Source: [Clostridium] citroniae WAL-17108
GTDB lineage: Bacteria; Bacillota; Clostridia; Lachnospirales; Lachnospiraceae
Length of the DNA: 64,000 bases
Direction of reading: 5' to 3'
Assembly (NCBI RefSeq): GCF_000233455.1
Contig: NZ_JH376422.1
Coordinates: forward strand, 289,597 to 353,596
This document shows positions 8,051-15,259 of the stretch, in pieces (the stretch's first letter is position 1; each line of letters begins with the position of its first letter). Both the position numbers and the translations under genes were made by a program. Below the pieces are notes generated by a model, which did no database searches, was not told the DNA's origin, and saw only the letters and a program-made list of their open reading frames with translations.

Positions 8051-8629
8051 ATGAAGATCGAACTAAAGCATATAGCAAAATCCTTCAACGGGCTGCCTGT
8101 TCTCCGGGACATCAATCTGACCTTCAGGGACGGCGGCTGTTACTGCCTTATGAGCCCCTCCGGTTCAGGCAAGACCACCCTGCTGCGCATCCTCATGGGA
8201 CTGGAACAGCCGGATGAGGGAACACTGGAGGTTGACATTGAACCAGCCGCCGTATCCGCCGTATTCCAGGAGGACAGGCTGTGTGAGTCTTTCTCGCCCG
8301 TGGAAAATGTAACCATGTGCACAGGCCGTTCCATGAAAGCATCCCGCGTAAGATGGGAGATGGCCAAACTGCTTCCCGAGGAATGCCTAAGCCGCCCGGT
8401 ATCCACTTTAAGCGGCGGTATGAAGCGGCGGGTGGCAGTTCTCAGGGCTTTGCTCACCCCTTCCCATGTCCTGCTGATGGATGAACCCTTTACCGGAATG
8501 GATGAAGATTTAAAGCGCAGCGTCATCGCCTATATCAGGGAAAAGCAGAATGGCCGTATCCTGATACTGTCTACCCACCAGGAGGAGGATGTGGAGCTGA
8601 TCGGCGGGGAACTGGTACGGCTGACGTAG
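8051..8629 (+). CDS. ABC transporter ATP-binding protein, compact
   Basis: A 192-residue ATPase, short for NitT/TauT systems, which usually have 240 or more residues. All catalytic elements are nevertheless present: Walker A SPSGSGKTT (35-43), Q-loop FQED (about 72-75), signature LSGGM (120-124), Walker B VLLMDEP (140-146) and the switch histidine in STHQEED. The protein therefore appears functional and has merely lost the C-terminal extension. It is the last gene of the importer operon and ends at a strong terminator. Confidence 0.9.
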   Translation: MKIELKHIAKSFNGLPVLRDINLTFRDGGCYCLMSPSGSGKTTLLRILMGLEQPDEGTLEVDIEPAAVSAVFQEDRLCESFSPVENVTMCTGRSMKASRVRWEMAKLLPEECLSRPVSTLSGGMKRRVAVLRALLTPSHVLLMDEPFTGMDEDLKRSVIAYIREKQNGRILILSTHQEEDVELIGGELVRLT

Positions 8630-8630
8630 G

Positions 8631-8664
8631 AACAGTGCAGGTAGCGGATACCTGCACTGTTTTT
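8631..8664 (+). terminator. Terminator of the ABC operon
   Basis: A perfect 13-bp stem (8631-8643 with 8649-8661), five-base loop, then U residues on the plus strand. It begins two bases after the ATPase stop codon. Confidence 0.9.
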
Positions 8665-8691
8665 GTGTTCAATGGATTTCTTTCAGCAAAT

Positions 8692-9309
8692 CTACTGCTG
8701 GCAGGGATTGGACTGCATATCAAATTCAGGGTTAAATGCATAGAAATTCCTGCTGTCCAGCTTATCCTGGGTAATCCTCAGACATTCACCAAACCGCTGG
8801 TAATGGACCACTTCCCTGGCCCTGAGGAACTTAATGGGTTCACAGACATCATAATCCTTCACAACGCGCAGGATGTTGTCATAGGTACTTCTGGCCTTCT
8901 GCTCAGCTGCCATATCCTCGTGGAGATCCGTGATCACATCGCCCTTGGACTGGAATTCGCACGCATTAAAGGGGATACCGCCTGCTGCCTGGGGCCAGAT
9001 ACCTGTGGCATGGTCAATGTAGTAAGGGCCGAAGCCCTGTTCTACCAGCTGGTCTGCCGTCAGGTTCCTGGTAAGCTGATGGACAATGGTTGCAACAATC
9101 TCAAGGTGGGCCAGCTCTTCCGTTCCAATATCGGTGAGGGCTGCCTTGCACTCCTTGTAAGGCATGGTGTAGCGCTGGGACAGGTAACGCATGGACGCGC
9201 CCATCTCGCCGTCAGGGCCGCCGTACTGGCTCATTATAAACTGCGCCATCTGAGCATTGGGTTCTTTGATATTAACAGGGAACTCCAGTCTTTTTTCATA
9301 TATCCACAT
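8692..9309 (-). CDS. cotJC: Spore coat protein CotJC, manganese-catalase family
   Basis: About 205 residues, similar in length to CotJC. It has the ferritin-like four-helix carboxylates and histidines of Mn catalases: GTEELAHLE, LHEDMAAEQKA and REVVHYQRF. CotJC is a coat component laid down in the mother cell and may detoxify peroxide. The start is taken at the ATG at 9309, whose GGAGGG ribosome site lies just upstream; an upstream in-frame codon would overlap cotJB. It is the last gene of the cotJABC operon, and cotJB ends immediately before it. Confidence 0.92.
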   Translation of the reverse strand: MWIYEKRLEFPVNIKEPNAQMAQFIMSQYGGPDGEMGASMRYLSQRYTMPYKECKAALTDIGTEELAHLEIVATIVHQLTRNLTADQLVEQGFGPYYIDHATGIWPQAAGGIPFNACEFQSKGDVITDLHEDMAAEQKARSTYDNILRVVKDYDVCEPIKFLRAREVVHYQRFGECLRITQDKLDSRNFYAFNPEFDMQSNPCQQ

Positions 9310-9310
9310 A

Positions 9311-9589
9311 TCAGCACCCTCCTTCCCATGGCCATGGATCATTGACCCAGGACCAGTACGCAGTATCATTGTTAGCGGATGCGGTCAGCGGCCCGAACTG
9401 TGCTTCAAAGGCATCTGCCGCACTCCGGTATGCCTGTGCCATCTGATTATAATAATCAATGGCTGCAGCATCACAGGGGTGGGTGTCTAAATAGAGGTTT
9501 GCATCAACCACGGCAAAACCAGCCTCGTCTACCTGACGCAGCATGGCTTCACGGGAAGTTCCAAAATCAAAGTTTGTCATCTGCTGCAC
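9311..9589 (-). CDS. cotJB: Spore coat protein CotJB
   Basis: A 92-residue protein with the conserved CotJB pattern: QVDEAGFAVVDANLYLDTHP followed by a WVNDPWPWEGGC C-terminus. It lies between cotJA and cotJC, overlapping the end of cotJA by 13 bases. CotJ proteins co-assemble in the inner spore coat of Bacillus and clostridia. The strict order cotJA-cotJB-cotJC supports the identification. Confidence 0.92.
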   Translation of the reverse strand: MQQMTNFDFGTSREAMLRQVDEAGFAVVDANLYLDTHPCDAAAIDYYNQMAQAYRSAADAFEAQFGPLTASANNDTAYWSWVNDPWPWEGGC

Positions 9590-9975
9590 CTCCCGTAGTT
9601 AAATTGAAGATCCAGGTCAGGGAAAATCGTTCCCTGTACCAGCCCCCTCTCCGGGGCGTAGGTGGTCTGCCACTGCTGCCATGGCACATATGCCATTGCA
9701 ACCGGGAACTGCTGTTCCAGACAGCCCGGCTCTGTAGAAACACATACCATCTGATTCATATTAGGATATGTCTGATCCATATCCGGATATGTCTGATCCA
9801 TATATGAATATGAAGGTACGGTGTTGTTGTCGCTGACGGCCCAGGGTACTGTATTCATATCCGGATAATCCGGCTGCCAGTAAGAGCCGCTGTCATTTTG
9901 GCTGGAAGTGTTACAGGACACATGTCTGCAGCCGCACCCGCAGCACTGTCCGCTTACATCTGTATAGGAATCCAT
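9577..9975 (-). CDS. cotJA: Spore coat-associated protein CotJA, extended N-terminus
   Basis: About 132 residues when started at the ATG at 9975, ten bases after AGGAG. The conserved CotJA core is the C-terminal AMAYVPWQQWQ through RGLVQGTIFPDLDLQF. Upstream of it is an unusual extension: a Cys-rich patch (CCGCGCRHVSC) and Tyr/Pro/Asp/Met-rich repeats (MDQTYPDMDQTYPNMNQM). The repeats come from 21-bp tandem copies in the DNA near 9754-9805. Classical CotJA is shorter, so the extension is lineage-specific. The gene heads the leftward cotJ operon. Confidence 0.85.
   Translation of the reverse strand: MDSYTDVSGQCCGCGCRHVSCNTSSQNDSGSYWQPDYPDMNTVPWAVSDNNTVPSYSYMDQTYPDMDQTYPNMNQMVCVSTEPGCLEQQFPVAMAYVPWQQWQTTYAPERGLVQGTIFPDLDLQFNYGRCSR
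9755..9806. repeat. 21-bp tandem repeat inside cotJA
   Basis: Two adjacent 21-bp units that share GGATATGTCTGATCCAT, with a partial third, encode the MDQTYPD/MDQTYPN repeats of the CotJA extension. The unit length is a multiple of three, so copy-number change would keep the frame. Confidence 0.7.
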
Positions 9976-10068
9976 AGGATGGATACTCCTTCCAATATCT
10001 TTTCTTTTATTATAGTTTATGACACAGCCAACAGCCCGTGACAGAAAAGTCATGAAAGAAAAACAGTA

Positions 10069-10096
10069 ACACTTTGTCTGCGCGTCCCATATGATA
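10069..10096 (+). promoter_or_regulatory. Possible sporulation sigma-K/sigma-E promoter
   Basis: CATATGATA at 10088-10096 fits the CATAnnnTA -10 of mother-cell sigma factors, with an AC 17 bp upstream (10069-10070) as minimal sigma-K -35. It precedes the Cys-rich protein gene. No good sigma-A promoter is seen here. The motif is short, so the call is tentative. Confidence 0.35.
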
Positions 10097-10130
10097 TAGT
10101 ACAAACCAATAAAAAAGGAGAGTGCGATAT

Positions 10131-10472
10131 ATGTGTTGCTTTAGATTTGGATGTGGATGTGGTTGTAGATGTAATCGTTGTTGTTTTGGCTGCGGCGGTT
10201 TTGGCTGCGGATGCGGCAACAATAGCTGCGGCAATAATAACTGCGGCAATAATAGCTGTGGTTGTGGAAACAGCGGATGTGGATGCGGCAATAACAGCAA
10301 TAGCTGCGGATGCCGTGACATCTGTGCAGGCGCCAGGCGCCAGGCATACCGCGAAGGCTTCCGCAACGGATACTGGCAGGGCTTTAATGATGCCAGCTGG
10401 GGCAGGCCAGGCGGCTTTCCTCAGCCCCGGGCTGCGGAAGCAGAATCCGATGGCTGCGGCTGCGGAAATTAA
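10131..10472 (+). CDS. Cys/Gly/Asn-rich small protein, probably spore-associated
   Basis: About 113 residues. The first 60 consist almost wholly of Cys, Gly and Asn: CGCGCRCNRCC, then repeated CGNN/SCGCGN units with about 24 cysteines. A charged middle follows (RRQAYREGFRNGYWQGFNDASWGR) and the tail ends DGCGCGN. The start is the ATG at 10131, ten bases after AAGGAG; a GTG nine bases earlier is too close to that site. No known family was recognised. Adjacency to cotJ, a possible mother-cell promoter and Cys-rich composition suggest a disulfide- or metal-linked coat component. A metal-binding or peptide-precursor role is also possible. Confidence 0.7.
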   Translation: MCCFRFGCGCGCRCNRCCFGCGGFGCGCGNNSCGNNNCGNNSCGCGNSGCGCGNNSNSCGCRDICAGARRQAYREGFRNGYWQGFNDASWGRPGGFPQPRAAEAESDGCGCGN

Positions 10473-10488
10473 ATTATTAATATAGATC

Positions 10489-10519
10489 AGGCAGGACCCC
10501 AATGGGCCCTGCCTTTTTC
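10489..10519 (+). terminator. Terminator after the Cys-rich gene
   Basis: A stem AGGCAGG/CCTGCCT, extended past one mismatch by three further pairs, with a short loop and a U run on the plus strand. Confidence 0.85.
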
Positions 10520-10529
10520 TTTTCCACCA

Positions 10530-10559
10530 TTGACAACCTGTATTTTCCTGTTATATAGT
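10530..10559 (+). promoter_or_regulatory. Sigma-A promoter of the thioesterase gene
   Basis: A consensus TTGACA at 10530-10535 and TATAGT at 10554-10559 (18-bp spacer), or TATATA at 10552 with a 16-bp spacer. It lies 33 bp before the thioesterase start codon. Confidence 0.8.
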
Positions 10560-10591
10560 GTTTACATGCTAACAAACAGGAGGGACCAGCC

Positions 10592-10993
10592 ATGAACAAC
10601 CCGCAGGAACTGGAACAGATTCGAGAATTTTTTGCAAAGGACCGATTTGCCACGGACAATGGGGCCACAATCGAGGAAGTGGATGACGGATATGCAAAAT
10701 GTTCGTTGGAAATACAACCCCACCACCTGAATGCAGCCAATACTGTCATGGGCGGAGCCATCTTCACCCTGGCAGATTTTGCCTTTGCAGTTGCATCCAA
10801 CTGGAATAAACCGCTTCATGTATCCACCACCTCACAGATCACATACCTGGGAGTTGCCAGAGGCAGCCGCCTCATTGCCCAGGCACACAGGGTAAAGGAA
10901 GGCCGCAGCACCTGTTACTACCTGGTGGAGGTGACCGATGACCTGGGCAATGCGGTAGCCCATGTCACTGCCAGCGGATTCTCCAAGGGATAG
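10592..10993 (+). CDS. PaaI-family hotdog-fold thioesterase
   Basis: A 133-residue single-domain hotdog protein. The central helix motif is NAANTVMGGAIFTLADFAFAVASN (about residues 47-70). Family members usually have HGG where this one has MGG, while the LAD acid that activates water is kept. PaaI enzymes hydrolyse acyl-CoA esters, often phenylacetyl- or hydroxybenzoyl-CoA. That fits the nearby arylacetate-CoA ligases, but it is transcribed separately, so the link is only positional. AGGAGGG precedes the ATG. Confidence 0.85.
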   Translation: MNNPQELEQIREFFAKDRFATDNGATIEEVDDGYAKCSLEIQPHHLNAANTVMGGAIFTLADFAFAVASNWNKPLHVSTTSQITYLGVARGSRLIAQAHRVKEGRSTCYYLVEVTDDLGNAVAHVTASGFSKG

Positions 10994-11024
10994 GGAACGC
11001 GCCAGGTGCACATACAAAGGATAA

Positions 11025-11054
11025 CTATACAAAGGCCAGCTATACAAAGGCCAG
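11025..11054. repeat. 15-bp tandem duplication
   Basis: CTATACAAAGGCCAG occurs twice head to tail, with a partial copy (ATACAAAGG) at 11012-11020. It sits in the short gap before a terminator and looks like slippage; no function is apparent. Confidence 0.6.
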
Positions 11055-11063
11055 GCACCGCGC

Positions 11064-11097
11064 AAAGGGCCGGGTATCAAAACCCCGGCCCTTTTTG
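11064..11097 (+). terminator. Terminator of the thioesterase gene
   Basis: An 11-bp stem AAAGGGCCGGG/CCCGGCCCTTT (11064-11074 with 11084-11094) followed by U residues on the plus strand. It may also stop the leftward ACT-protein operon, although the minus-strand U run is weaker. Confidence 0.85.
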
Positions 11098-11106
11098 TAT
11101 ATCCGT

Positions 11107-11529
11107 TTACCAGCACATCTCCTCATTGCTATAGAGTACCAGCCCGCCATCTGTAATGGCCTTTGCGGCTGTCTCACCATCGGAGGCTTTTACGATCATA
11201 GCCCTTCTGTTGGCAGAAGCCAGCGCGTACATATACTCGATATTAAGTCCCTGGCCGCACAGGGTGTGGGTCATCTTGTGAAGCTCACCCACATGGTCCT
11301 CCAGCTTCACGGCCAGAACATCTGTCAGCATGGCGGAAAAACCTTTCTCCCTCAGACCGTTCCTGGCCTTTTCCGGATCGGATACGATCATTCTCAGCAT
11401 ACCATATTCCGTGGTGTCAGCCATGCTCAGCGACAGGATATTAATGTTCTCCTCCTTCAGCACTTCTGTTACCTGCTCCAGCCTTCCCTCACGGTTTTCG
11501 ATGAATACAGACAATTGCTTTACAAACAT
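11107..11529 (-). CDS. Tandem ACT-domain protein
   Basis: A 140-residue protein made of two ACT domains, roughly residues 1-70 and 71-140. ENREGRLEQVTEVLKEENINILSLSM and LEDHVGELHKMTHTLCGQGLNIEYMYA are the two helix-turn signatures. ACT domains bind small effectors, often amino acids. Such proteins are commonly encoded beside phenylacetate-CoA ligase and iorAB in anaerobes. It is the last gene of that leftward operon and may sense an aromatic amino acid or arylacetate. No enzyme domain is attached. Confidence 0.88.
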   Translation of the reverse strand: MFVKQLSVFIENREGRLEQVTEVLKEENINILSLSMADTTEYGMLRMIVSDPEKARNGLREKGFSAMLTDVLAVKLEDHVGELHKMTHTLCGQGLNIEYMYALASANRRAMIVKASDGETAAKAITDGGLVLYSNEEMCW

Positions 11530-11546
11530 AAATGTACCTGCCTTTC

Positions 11547-12845
11547 CTAAATCAGTGTCCTTTTATCAATCACATGTTTTGTCTTGCCCATGCTGCGCTC
11601 AATGCTCTTTGGCTCCACCAGCTTCACCTTCACTGCCAGGCCGATGGCCTCCTGGATCACGTGTGCGATCTTTCCTGTCAGATTCTCCAACTCACGGATC
11701 TCATCGGAGAAGAATCTCTCCTCCACCTCCACCTGCACCTCCAGGGTATCCAGGTTGTTGATCCTGTCCACAATGAGAAGGTAATGGGGGGTGGTCCCTC
11801 CCATTTCCAAGAGAGCCGACTCGATCTGGGATGGGAATACATTGACGCCGCGGATGATCAGCATGTCATCCGTTCTTCCTGTGAACCGTGCGATCCTGGC
11901 CGTGGTCCTGCCGCATTCACAGGGACCGTGCTCCAGGCTGGTCAGATCCTTTGTGCGGTAACGGATCAGAGGCAGTCCCTCCTTGGTAAGCGTGGAGATA
12001 ACCAGCTCGCCTTCCATACCGTCCCGCAATGGCTTTAATGTGTGCTGGTCCACGATCTCGGGAAGGAAATGGTCCTCATGGATGTGGAGTCCCGTGTGGT
12101 ACTGGCAGTCCGTTGCCACGCCCGGCCCCATGATCTCGCTGAGGCCATAGATATCGTGGGCATGGATTCCCAGCTGACGCTCGATCTGGGCCCTCATCTT
12201 ATCGGTCCATGGCTCCGCACCATTGATGGATGCCTTCAGCTTGATCTGATCCCTTACCCCCATCTCCTCAATGGTCTCCGCTATATGCAGCAGGTAGGAG
12301 GGGGTGCACATGATGCCTGTCACTCCGAAATCCACCATCATGGTAACCAGCTTCTTTGTATTTCCAGTGGACATGGGAACCACAGTGGCCCCCATCTCCT
12401 CCGCCCCGTAATGGGCTCCCAGGCCGCCGGTGAACAGACCGTATCCGTATGCCACCTGGATGGTGTCATCCCGGCCCAGGCCCGCCATGGTGATACACCT
12501 TGCCACACATTCGCTCCAGACATCGATGTCCTTGCGGGTATAGCCCACCACAGTTGCCTTTCCCGTGGTGCCGCTGGATGCATGGATACGGGTGATCTGT
12601 GAATTGGGCACTGCAAACATACCGAATGGGTATGTATCCCTCAAATCGTCCTTTGTGGTAAACGGCAGTTTGTCCAGGTCCTCGATCCCCTTGATATCAC
12701 CTGGCTCCAGACCCACTGCCTGCATTTTCTTCCTGTAATATTCCACATTGTGGTATACCTTATCCACCAGCTTTGCCAGCCTTGCGCTCTGCAGGTTTGT
12801 CATCTCATCCCTGCTCATACATTCCTTTGTCTCATTCCATATCAT
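11547..12845 (-). CDS. paaK: Phenylacetate-CoA ligase (AMP-forming), copy 1
   Basis: A 432-residue adenylate-forming enzyme of usual PaaK length. The phosphate loop [12 protein letters not shown] is at residues 88-99, and [10 protein letters not shown] and YRTKDLT mark the A5 and A8 regions. PaaK joins phenylacetate or a related aryl acid to CoA, giving AMP and PPi. In this operon it may run in reverse, drawing ATP from aryl-acetyl-CoA made by indolepyruvate oxidoreductase. The gene follows iorB by 36 bp and precedes the ACT gene. It is a diverged paralogue of the ligase at the operon head, so the two may prefer different aryl acids. Confidence 0.9.
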   Translation of the reverse strand: MIWNETKECMSRDEMTNLQSARLAKLVDKVYHNVEYYRKKMQAVGLEPGDIKGIEDLDKLPFTTKDDLRDTYPFGMFAVPNSQITRIHASSGTTGKATVVGYTRKDIDVWSECVARCITMAGLGRDDTIQVAYGYGLFTGGLGAHYGAEEMGATVVPMSTGNTKKLVTMMVDFGVTGIMCTPSYLLHIAETIEEMGVRDQIKLKASINGAEPWTDKMRAQIERQLGIHAHDIYGLSEIMGPGVATDCQYHTGLHIHEDHFLPEIVDQHTLKPLRDGMEGELVISTLTKEGLPLIRYRTKDLTSLEHGPCECGRTTARIARFTGRTDDMLIIRGVNVFPSQIESALLEMGGTTPHYLLIVDRINNLDTLEVQVEVEERFFSDEIRELENLTGKIAHVIQEAIGLAVKVKLVEPKSIERSMGKTKHVIDKRTLI

Positions 12846-12881
12846 CTGACTGTAAACCCTCCGTATCTATAAAAGTCCTTC

Positions 12882-13466
12882 TTACAGTGAAAGCGCGTAT
12901 CCGATCTCAAATGCCTGCTTATTCACCTCTATGGTCTTAGGCGGAACCGTTGTTTCGATCACGCTCAGCCAGTCCTGTTTTTCAAAGCCCATGTGCCTGG
13001 CCGCCGCCCCCAGCACTATGATGTTAAATGCCTTGGGAGCCCCCAGCTTCTTGGCCTCGGCCGTGGCTTCCACCACAATGGTCTTGCGCATCTCTTTTAA
13101 AGTATCAAGCACATTCTCGGGATAGGATGCCACTCCTGTAACCACTGTGATCGGGTCAATACGCCAGTCATTGACAATGACCACCCCGTCCTTTTTAAGG
13201 AAATGCAGATACCGCAGTGCCTCCAGACGTTCAAATGCAATGAGCACATCCGCCTGTCCTTCCTCCACAATGGGTTCGCTTACCTTTTCCCCATAGCGGA
13301 CAAAGGTGACCACGCTTCCGCCTCTCTGGGCCATGCCGTGGACTTCGGACAGCTTTACATCATATCCCGCGCCTGTTGCAAGCTTTCCAAGGATACGGCT
13401 GGTCAGAAGGGTTCCCTGTCCGCCCACGCCTACGATCATAATATTCTTACAAGTCATCTTATTCAC
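12882..13466 (-). CDS. iorB: Indolepyruvate ferredoxin oxidoreductase, beta subunit
   Basis: A 194-residue protein of the gamma-domain type found in 2-oxoacid oxidoreductases, with the nucleotide-binding start IMIVGVGGQGTLLTSRILG and EVHGMAQRGGSVVTFVRYG. IorB forms the active enzyme with IorA, turning aryl-2-oxoacids (indole-, phenyl- and hydroxyphenylpyruvate) into aryl-acetyl-CoA plus CO2 and reduced ferredoxin. The start overlaps the end of iorA by eight bases, implying coupled translation. Confidence 0.92.
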   Translation of the reverse strand: MNKMTCKNIMIVGVGGQGTLLTSRILGKLATGAGYDVKLSEVHGMAQRGGSVVTFVRYGEKVSEPIVEEGQADVLIAFERLEALRYLHFLKKDGVVIVNDWRIDPITVVTGVASYPENVLDTLKEMRKTIVVEATAEAKKLGAPKAFNIIVLGAAARHMGFEKQDWLSVIETTVPPKTIEVNKQAFEIGYALSL

Positions 13467-15207
13467 CCACCTTTATCTGCTCAATGGCATCGAATTTACA
13501 CAGCTGCATGCACAGGCCGCAGCCATTGCACATGGTCTCGTCAATGGACATCAGTCCGTCCTCATTCTTTGTAAGGGCAGGGCATCCGGGCCTCAGACAG
13601 GCGCCGCACTTTTTACATTTATCCGGAACCGGTCTGCATTTGTTGGGGAACTTGATCCCTTTAAGCAGGGCACATGGAGCTTTTGTGATGATAACGGAAA
13701 CAGCCTCCCTGGCCACCTCCTCTTTGATCACCTTCTCCAGCTCTGCCTGGTCAAATGCATCCACCTCGATCACATGCTCAATTCCCAGGGATTTACACAG
13801 GCCGAAAATGTTGATGGCCGGCACTACCTGCCCCTTTAATGTCTTACCCGTTGCTGCATGCTCCTGGTGTCCTGTCATGCCGGTGGTGGAGTTATCAAGG
13901 ATGATGACGGTCCCCGTGGCCTGGTTATACACCATGTTCATCAGGGAATTGATACCTGTGTGCATAAAGGTGGAATCTCCGATAACAGCCACCCAGTTAT
14001 GGATGTAATCCTTTCCCTTGGCCTTCTCCATTCCGTGAAGGGTGCTGATGCTGGCTCCCATACAGATGGTGGTGTCTATTACGCTTAAGGGTGCAACCGC
14101 GCCCAGTGTATAGCAGCCGATATCTCCTGCCGCATGGATCTTTAATTTGTTCAGCACAGTATACACACTTCTGTGCGGACATCCGGGACAGAGAATGGGA
14201 GGCCTTGCAGGTACTTGGGCAGCCTTATCCATTTCCGGAGTCTGTCCTAATACCCGTTCACGAATAAGGTTGGCGCTGTATTCGCCCTGTACCGTGAATA
14301 TTTCCTTGCCCACTGCCTTGGTGATCCCCCATGCCTTTACCTGTTCTTCCACCACCGGCTCCAGCTCTTCAAATATGTAAAGCTTATCCACCTTTGACGC
14401 GAATTCCTCGATCAGTTTTCTTGGAAGAGGATTGACAAGGCCCAGCTTTAATACGGATGCTTCCGGCATGGCCTCCTTCACGTACTGGTAGGCAATGCCG
14501 TTTGTGATAAATCCCACGGACAGGTCGTTGTATTCCACCCGGTTGATGGGAAGTTCGTTGGCGTCCAGGGCCAGCTGCTTCATGCGGGCTTCCACCACCA
14601 GATGGCGTTTGATGGCATTTCCCGGCATCATCACGTATTTGGCAACATCCCTTTCATATGGAATGTCAAACGGCTCAGCCCGCTCCTCCAGTTCCACCAC
14701 ACCCTGTGAGTGGGATAATCTGGTGGTACTTCTTAAGAGGACCGGGGTATCGTATTTTTCGCTCAGATCATAGGCATATTTCATGAATTCCTTGGCCTCT
14801 GCGCTGTCGGAGGGTTCCACCACAGGAACCATGGCTGCCCTTGCAACCATACGGCTGTCCTGCTCATTCTGGGAACTGTACATGCCTGGGTCATCCGCGA
14901 CCACAAGCACCATTCCGCCTCTCACACCAGTGTAGGCCGCGGTATAAAGGGGGTCTGCCGCCACATTCATTCCCACATGCTTCATCACGCACATGGAGCG
15001 CACCCCTGCAATGGATGCTCCGATGGCAACCTCGGTGGCCACCTTCTCATTGGGCGCCCACTCCGCATAGATTTCATCATACTGAACAAGGGCCTCGCTT
15101 ACCTCTGTACTGGGTGTGCCAGGATATGCGGCTGAGACCTTTACGCCCGCCTCATATGCGCCTCTTGCAATGGCTTCATTGCCAAGTAATATTTTTTTCT
15201 CGGACAC
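13459..15207 (-). CDS. iorA: Indolepyruvate ferredoxin oxidoreductase, alpha subunit
   Basis: About 582 residues. The N-terminal LLGNEAIARGAYEAGVKVSAAYPGTPSTE is the pyruvate-binding domain typical of IorA. The TPP region is GDIGCYTLGAVAPL ... GDSTFMHTGINSL. The C-terminal ferredoxin domain carries CKKCGACLRPGCP and CNGCGLCMQLCKFD. The start is set at a GTG (15207) with AGGAAGG upstream and the homologous beginning (V)SEKKILLGNEAIARG. An ATG at 15279 is also open but would overlap the upstream ligase and add 24 non-conserved residues. The enzyme reduces ferredoxin during aromatic amino acid fermentation. Confidence 0.92.
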   Translation of the reverse strand: MSEKKILLGNEAIARGAYEAGVKVSAAYPGTPSTEVSEALVQYDEIYAEWAPNEKVATEVAIGASIAGVRSMCVMKHVGMNVAADPLYTAAYTGVRGGMVLVVADDPGMYSSQNEQDSRMVARAAMVPVVEPSDSAEAKEFMKYAYDLSEKYDTPVLLRSTTRLSHSQGVVELEERAEPFDIPYERDVAKYVMMPGNAIKRHLVVEARMKQLALDANELPINRVEYNDLSVGFITNGIAYQYVKEAMPEASVLKLGLVNPLPRKLIEEFASKVDKLYIFEELEPVVEEQVKAWGITKAVGKEIFTVQGEYSANLIRERVLGQTPEMDKAAQVPARPPILCPGCPHRSVYTVLNKLKIHAAGDIGCYTLGAVAPLSVIDTTICMGASISTLHGMEKAKGKDYIHNWVAVIGDSTFMHTGINSLMNMVYNQATGTVIILDNSTTGMTGHQEHAATGKTLKGQVVPAINIFGLCKSLGIEHVIEVDAFDQAELEKVIKEEVAREAVSVIITKAPCALLKGIKFPNKCRPVPDKCKKCGACLRPGCPALTKNEDGLMSIDETMCNGCGLCMQLCKFDAIEQIKVGE

Positions 15208-15259
15208 GTTTATCTTCCTTCCTTTGCTATCATATAGTTTATCTGGGAGTCCCAGAGTA

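Noticed and set aside
10150..10320. Regular TGCGGC-type repetition that could suggest a repeat array
   Set aside because: It follows codon periodicity and encodes CG/CGN repeats in a frame with a good ribosome site. Not CRISPR: there are no spacers of constant length.
12042..12602. Plus-strand frame opposite the phenylacetate-CoA ligase
   Set aside because: No start signal and lies fully within a well-supported gene on the other strand.
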